Source: Desertimonas sp963733085
GTDB lineage: Bacteria; Actinomycetota; Acidimicrobiia; Acidimicrobiales; Ilumatobacteraceae
Assembly (NCBI GenBank): GCA_963733085.1
Contig: CAVTBY010000007.1
Location: forward strand, 1 to 64,000
Length of the DNA stretch: 64,000 bases
Direction: 5' to 3'
Positions within the stretch are counted from its first letter, which is position 1. The number at the start of each line of letters is the position of its first letter. Shown here one piece after another: positions 60,653-64,000 of this stretch. Made by a program: the position numbers and the translations under genes. The notes beneath the pieces were generated by a model, which worked only from the letters and a program-made list of their open reading frames with translations, ran no database searches and was not told the origin of the DNA.

Positions 60653-61666
60653 ATGCCCGAGGACCTCCGGCGACCGACGCTCAAAGATGTCGCTGCCCTC
60701 GCCGGCGTGAGCATCAAGACCGCTTCGCGAGTGATCAACGAGGAGCGCTTCGTGAGCGACGAGGTCGCCACCAGGGTGCAGGCTGCGGTTCGCACACTGG
60801 GTTACCGACGCGATCACCTGGCCAGCACGCTCAAGCGAGCCAACCGCTCGGCAACAATCGGCCTCGTCGTCGCCGACGTGGCCAACCCCTTCTTCTCGGC
60901 GATCACGCGGGTCGTCGAGAACGCCGCCCTCGCTGAAGGCCACCTGCTCATCACCGTGAGCTCTGACGATGACCCGCGGCGTGAACGCCAGATCGTCGAC
61001 CGTCTCGTCCAGCGACGCATCGACGGATTGCTCATCGCCAGCGCGCGGCACGACCACCAGTTCCTCAAACGAGAGATGGATCACGGGATGGCCGTGGTCT
61101 TCTTCGACCGGCCCCCCGTGCGCTTGGCGGCCGACGCTGTGCTCCTCGAGAACGAGCGCGGCGCTCGACTCGCCGTCGAGCACCTGCTCGCCGGCGGGCA
61201 TCGACGGATCGCCTTGCTCAGTGACGTCACCCCTGACGTCTATACGGCCCGGCAGCGCTACGCCGGGTACGCCGCCGCGCTAGATGACGCGAGGATCAAG
61301 GTCGACGAACGGATCACCCGGTTCGGCCTCCACAACCCGACGCAAACGCAGGAAACCGTGATCGAACTGCTCGAGCGGCGCCATCCTCCGACGGCCTTCT
61401 TCGCCACCAACAACCGGACTGCGGTCGGCGCCGCCGAGGCACTGGCCGACCGGCCAGAGATCGGCCTTGTGGGAGTCGACGACTTCGAACTGGCCTCAGC
61501 GTTGCGGCGGCCGATCAGCGTCATCGCCTACGACACCGATGAGATGGCTCGCCATGCCTCCGAGCTGCTCTTCTCCCGTCTCACCGGTAACGATGCGAAG
61601 CCCGAGCGGCGGTTGATTGCCCCACGGCTGTTGATTCGCGGCACCGGGATTCACGCGTCAGCCTGA
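60653..61666 (+). CDS. LacI-family transcriptional regulator
   Basis: A 337-residue sugar-responsive repressor. The N-terminal helix-turn-helix is TLKDVAALAGVSIKTASRVIN, with the hinge helix near residue 55 (HLASTLKRANRSATIG). A periplasmic-binding-like ligand domain follows (IGLVVADVANPFFSAITR, GLVGVDDFELASALRRP). Four identical palindromes flank it and precede the importer operon, which it very likely controls. The inducer is probably a pentose or related sugar, from the XylF-like binding protein. Confidence 0.9.
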   Translation: MPEDLRRPTLKDVAALAGVSIKTASRVINEERFVSDEVATRVQAAVRTLGYRRDHLASTLKRANRSATIGLVVADVANPFFSAITRVVENAALAEGHLLITVSSDDDPRRERQIVDRLVQRRIDGLLIASARHDHQFLKREMDHGMAVVFFDRPPVRLAADAVLLENERGARLAVEHLLAGGHRRIALLSDVTPDVYTARQRYAGYAAALDDARIKVDERITRFGLHNPTQTQETVIELLERRHPPTAFFATNNRTAVGAAEALADRPEIGLVGVDDFELASALRRPISVIAYDTDEMARHASELLFSRLTGNDAKPERRLIAPRLLIRGTGIHASA

Positions 61667-61687
61667 CGTTGCTTCGAGGCTGATTGC

Positions 61688-61759
61688 TGACAACGTTGTC
61701 ACGATCTTGACAACGTTGTCAGCGTCGCCGTACGCTCTGAGGAGCTGACAACGTTGTCA
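61688..61759 (+). promoter_or_regulatory. three LacI-type operators before the sugar importer
   Basis: TGACAACGTTGTCA at 61688-61701, 61708-61721 and 61746-61759. Centre spacings are 20 and 38 bp, close to two and four helix turns, so repressor dimers could bind on one face. The binding-protein start is 78 nt downstream. Confidence 0.85.
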
Positions 61760-61836
61760 GCCGTCGTCATCGCTTGATCGGCGACAGGGGGACATGGCCC
61801 ACCAAGGGGCCCACCAGATCGAGGAGGCGAACGCCA

Positions 61837-62934
61837 ATGCAACATTCACACCAACGGCGGTACACCATGACGAGAACGACCGTCGCGGCAGCGGCGTTGA
61901 TCGTCGCTACCGCGTACGGAACCAGTTCGGTGACCGCCGATGCCGGTGCCGACGACTGCGAACCCGGGACGACCGGGAAGATCGCCTTCATGCTCAAGCA
62001 GCAGACCGCCTACCGCTACCTGAACGCAGACATCCCGTTCTTCCAGGACACCGCCGAGGCGGCCGGCTACGAAGTCATCGTCCAGTCGGCGGAGAATGAC
62101 GCCGCCGTCCAAGTCTCCCAGGCCGAGAACGTGATCACCCAGGGCGTCGACGCCATCGTCATCCAGCCCGTCGACTTCAACGTGGCCGGACGGATCGCCG
62201 ACCTGGCCCGCGAGGCGGGGATTCCGCTGGCGTCGTACGACGACATGATCCTCAACTCCGCGCACGACGCGTTCATCGGACGCGATCCCAAAGAGGGCGG
62301 CGCCGAAGCTGCACGGGAGACGCTGGCCGTCGTCCCGAACGGCAACTACGTACTGATCGGCGGCGATCCGGGACAGACCGGCTCGACGCTGATGCAGGAG
62401 GGCTACCACGAGGTGCTCGACCCGATCGCCGAGGCCGGCGACATCGCCATCGTGATGGACCAGTTCACGCCCGGCTGGAAGACCGAACCGGCCCAGGCGT
62501 TGGCCGAGAATGCCCTGACCGCCAACGACAACGACGTCGATGTGTTCCTCTCGTCGTACGACGGCATGACGCTGGGCATCCTTCAGGCAATCACCCAAGC
62601 GGGCATCCCCGATGGGCAGATCCTCGTCACCGGCCAGGACATGGAGCTGTCGGCGATGCAAGCGATCGCCGAAGGCCGGCAGTTCGGCAGCCTGTGGCCA
62701 GCACCCGAAGAGATGGCCACCGCCGGGGCGGAAACGGCCGTCGCCCTTGCGAGCTGCGAGCCGATCACCACCGAGCAAACCCTCGACAACGGGGCAGCCG
62801 AGATCCCGTTCGTGAAGACGCCGATCTACCTCGTGACGCAGGACGAGCTGGCCGAGTTCGCCTGCAGCCACCAGTACTGGCAGAACGTCGACGAGGTCTA
62901 CGCCAACGTTCCCGACGAGCGGCCTGAGTGCTGA
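61837..62934 (+). CDS. sugar-binding protein, XylF/ribose type
   Basis: A 365-residue exported binding protein. GAGGAGG lies 8 nt before ATG 61837, which decides the start among several in-frame codons. The signal peptide follows a basic N-terminus (TRTTVAAAALIVATAYG). The mature part has KIAFMLKQQTAYRYLNADIPFFQ, GVDAIVIQPVD and DVFLSSYDGMTLGILQAI, the two-lobe plan of D-xylose- or ribose-binding proteins. It is under LacI-type operators and is followed by the ATPase gene. Ligand inferred only as a sugar. Confidence 0.87.
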   Translation: MQHSHQRRYTMTRTTVAAAALIVATAYGTSSVTADAGADDCEPGTTGKIAFMLKQQTAYRYLNADIPFFQDTAEAAGYEVIVQSAENDAAVQVSQAENVITQGVDAIVIQPVDFNVAGRIADLAREAGIPLASYDDMILNSAHDAFIGRDPKEGGAEAARETLAVVPNGNYVLIGGDPGQTGSTLMQEGYHEVLDPIAEAGDIAIVMDQFTPGWKTEPAQALAENALTANDNDVDVFLSSYDGMTLGILQAITQAGIPDGQILVTGQDMELSAMQAIAEGRQFGSLWPAPEEMATAGAETAVALASCEPITTEQTLDNGAAEIPFVKTPIYLVTQDELAEFACSHQYWQNVDEVYANVPDERPEC

Positions 62935-64000
62935 CGGCGCCACTCGAGAACGAAGCACCCCCACGCGCAGCAGGTCGCCTGGACCGCCGACCAGGCGACC
63001 TGCTCGCCGTGCACGGGGTGAGCAAGTCGTTCGGGCAGACCCTGGCCGTCTCCGATCTGTCCTTCGACCTCGAGCGGGGTGAGATCGTCGCCCTGCTCGG
63101 CGAGAACGGGGCAGGCAAGTCGACGATCATCGGCGTGCTGGCAGGACTGTTCGGGCAGGACTACGACGGCGAACTGACAATCGACGGAGCGACGTATCGC
63201 CCCTCCGATGTGGCCGATGCGGAGCGCCGGGGGATCGTGCTGATACCCCAGGAGATCAATGTCGTGCCGGACCTCTCCGTCGCCCAGACGCTGTTCCTCA
63301 ATCACGAACCGACGCGCTGGGGCTTCGTCGACAACCTGGCGATGCGTCGCTCGGCGAGGGCCGTGCTCGACGAGTTCGGCGTGGACGTCGGCGCCGAGGC
63401 CCGCATCGGGTCGCTCGACCTCGCCCGCCAACAGCTCGTCATCATCGCCAGGGCTCTCCACAAGGAAGCCCGCATCCTCATCCTCGACGAGCCGACCGCC
63501 GCACTGACGGGCGACGAGGCGGACCGCCTCTTCGATCGACTGCGAACGTACCGCGACCGCGGCACGACGTGTCTGTTCGTGTCGCATCGCCTCGCCGAGG
63601 TGTTTGCGATCGCCGATCGCATCCTCGTGATGCGCGACGGGACGCTGGTGGGCGACCATCGCGCCGAGGACACCGGTCGTGTCGAGATCGTCGACGAGAT
63701 GCTCGGCGCGACGTCAACTCCGGCGGCCCTCCGAACTGCTGCTCCGGGAATGCGAGGCCGCAACCTGAGCGTCCGCGGGCTCACCGTGGCGTCGTCGCGG
63801 ACCTCCGGGCGTCCGTTGGTCGACGATGTCTCGTTCGAGGTGGCGGGGGGCGAGATCCTCGGGCTGTTCGGCCTCGTTGGTTCCGGCGCCGGCGTCGTCG
63901 GCAAGGCGATCTTCGGTGCCTGGGGTGGTGCCGTGTCCGGCGACGTGGAGGTCGACGGACGGCGCGTCACCGCTGACTCACCCCACGCAGCGATCGCCGA
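62928..64000 (+). CDS. sugar ABC importer ATPase, two-domain type (3' end outside window)
   Basis: The first 357 residues of a ribose/xylose-type ATPase. Domain 1 has Walker A GENGAGKSTI, signature region SLDLARQQLVIIARAL (degenerate, as usual for this group) and Walker B ILILDEPTAAL. A second ATPase domain starts near residue 285 (LTVASSRTSGRPLVDDVSFEV). GTG 62928 overlaps the binding-protein stop by 7 nt. The permease is expected just beyond the window. Confidence 0.88.
   Translation, partial: MLTAPLENEAPPRAAGRLDRRPGDLLAVHGVSKSFGQTLAVSDLSFDLERGEIVALLGENGAGKSTIIGVLAGLFGQDYDGELTIDGATYRPSDVADAERRGIVLIPQEINVVPDLSVAQTLFLNHEPTRWGFVDNLAMRRSARAVLDEFGVDVGAEARIGSLDLARQQLVIIARALHKEARILILDEPTAALTGDEADRLFDRLRTYRDRGTTCLFVSHRLAEVFAIADRILVMRDGTLVGDHRAEDTGRVEIVDEMLGATSTPAALRTAAPGMRGRNLSVRGLTVASSRTSGRPLVDDVSFEVAGGEILGLFGLVGSGAGVVGKAIFGAWGGAVSGDVEVDGRRVTADSPHAAIA

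Noticed and set aside
1..64000. tRNA, rRNA or CRISPR features
   Set aside because: No cloverleaf-like gap, rRNA stretch or regularly spaced repeat array was seen in any intergenic region.

Overview
The window is high-GC DNA from an actinobacterium. Many starts are GTG. The gene families are actinobacterial: a split ImuA'/ImuB/DnaE2 mutasome, an orphan GlnR-like OmpR regulator, a SigK/RskA-like pair beside a fasciclin protein, DUF3039 and DUF4031. A deep-branching class such as Acidimicrobiia fits, but this is inference and no rRNA gene is present to test it. No tRNA, rRNA, CRISPR array or intact insertion sequence was seen.

Layout. (1) 1-8674, minus strand: inositol uptake and breakdown (binding protein, permease, ATPase, iolC, an aldolase, iolB, iolD, iolG running off the edge). 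An iolE-like gene lies nearby at 10201-11075 behind pepA. (2) 8805-10211: a secreted DUF4394-fasciclin protein. (3) 12778-20114: metH and a heterodimeric ABC exporter with one degenerate ATP site. (4) 20201-24974: arsC and small housekeeping genes. (5) 25298-30254: a nitrogen block with a GlnR-like regulator, amtB, and a very unusual CPA2 antiporter fused to the back part of GlnD. GlnR-type boxes lie upstream of both transporter genes. (6) 30479-45022: hydrolase, dnaE2, a GH3 hexosaminidase with a sugar ABC importer, a LigD-type polymerase, Nudix, a cysteine desulfurase-like gene, and NfeD/SPFH. (7) 45060-50723: FAD oxidase with a divergent HxlR regulator, imuA'-imuB, and a FitAB-like toxin-antitoxin pair. 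(8) 50716-57515: a VWA gene, part of a hydroquinone pathway, acyl-CoA dehydrogenase and an Anbu peptidase. (9) 57622-64000: small membrane proteins, a fasciclin/ECF sigma/anti-sigma module, and a LacI regulator with a sugar ABC importer.

Three regulatory circuits can be read directly. First, an ECF promoter of the form (C/T)(A/C)ATCC-N17-CGAA precedes the sigma gene, the divergent fasciclin gene and the distant DUF4394-fasciclin gene; in two cases a start codon begins exactly 7 nt after the -10 element, which suggests leaderless mRNAs. Second, AC-n9-AC boxes sit in front of amtB and the antiporter-GlnD fusion. Third, four copies of TGACAACGTTGTCA flank the lacI-type gene. LexA-like boxes precede imuA' and dnaE2.

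Gene ends carry several families of palindromes. The best is a 48-nt element in three copies with covarying stem bases and a constant loop; it supplies the stop codon of two genes.

Caution: at least 17 single-base frameshifts interrupt otherwise intact genes here, including housekeeping genes such as metH. They often fall in or beside short base runs. This looks more like uncorrected sequence error than mass gene decay, and coordinates of the affected genes are given as full-length extents.
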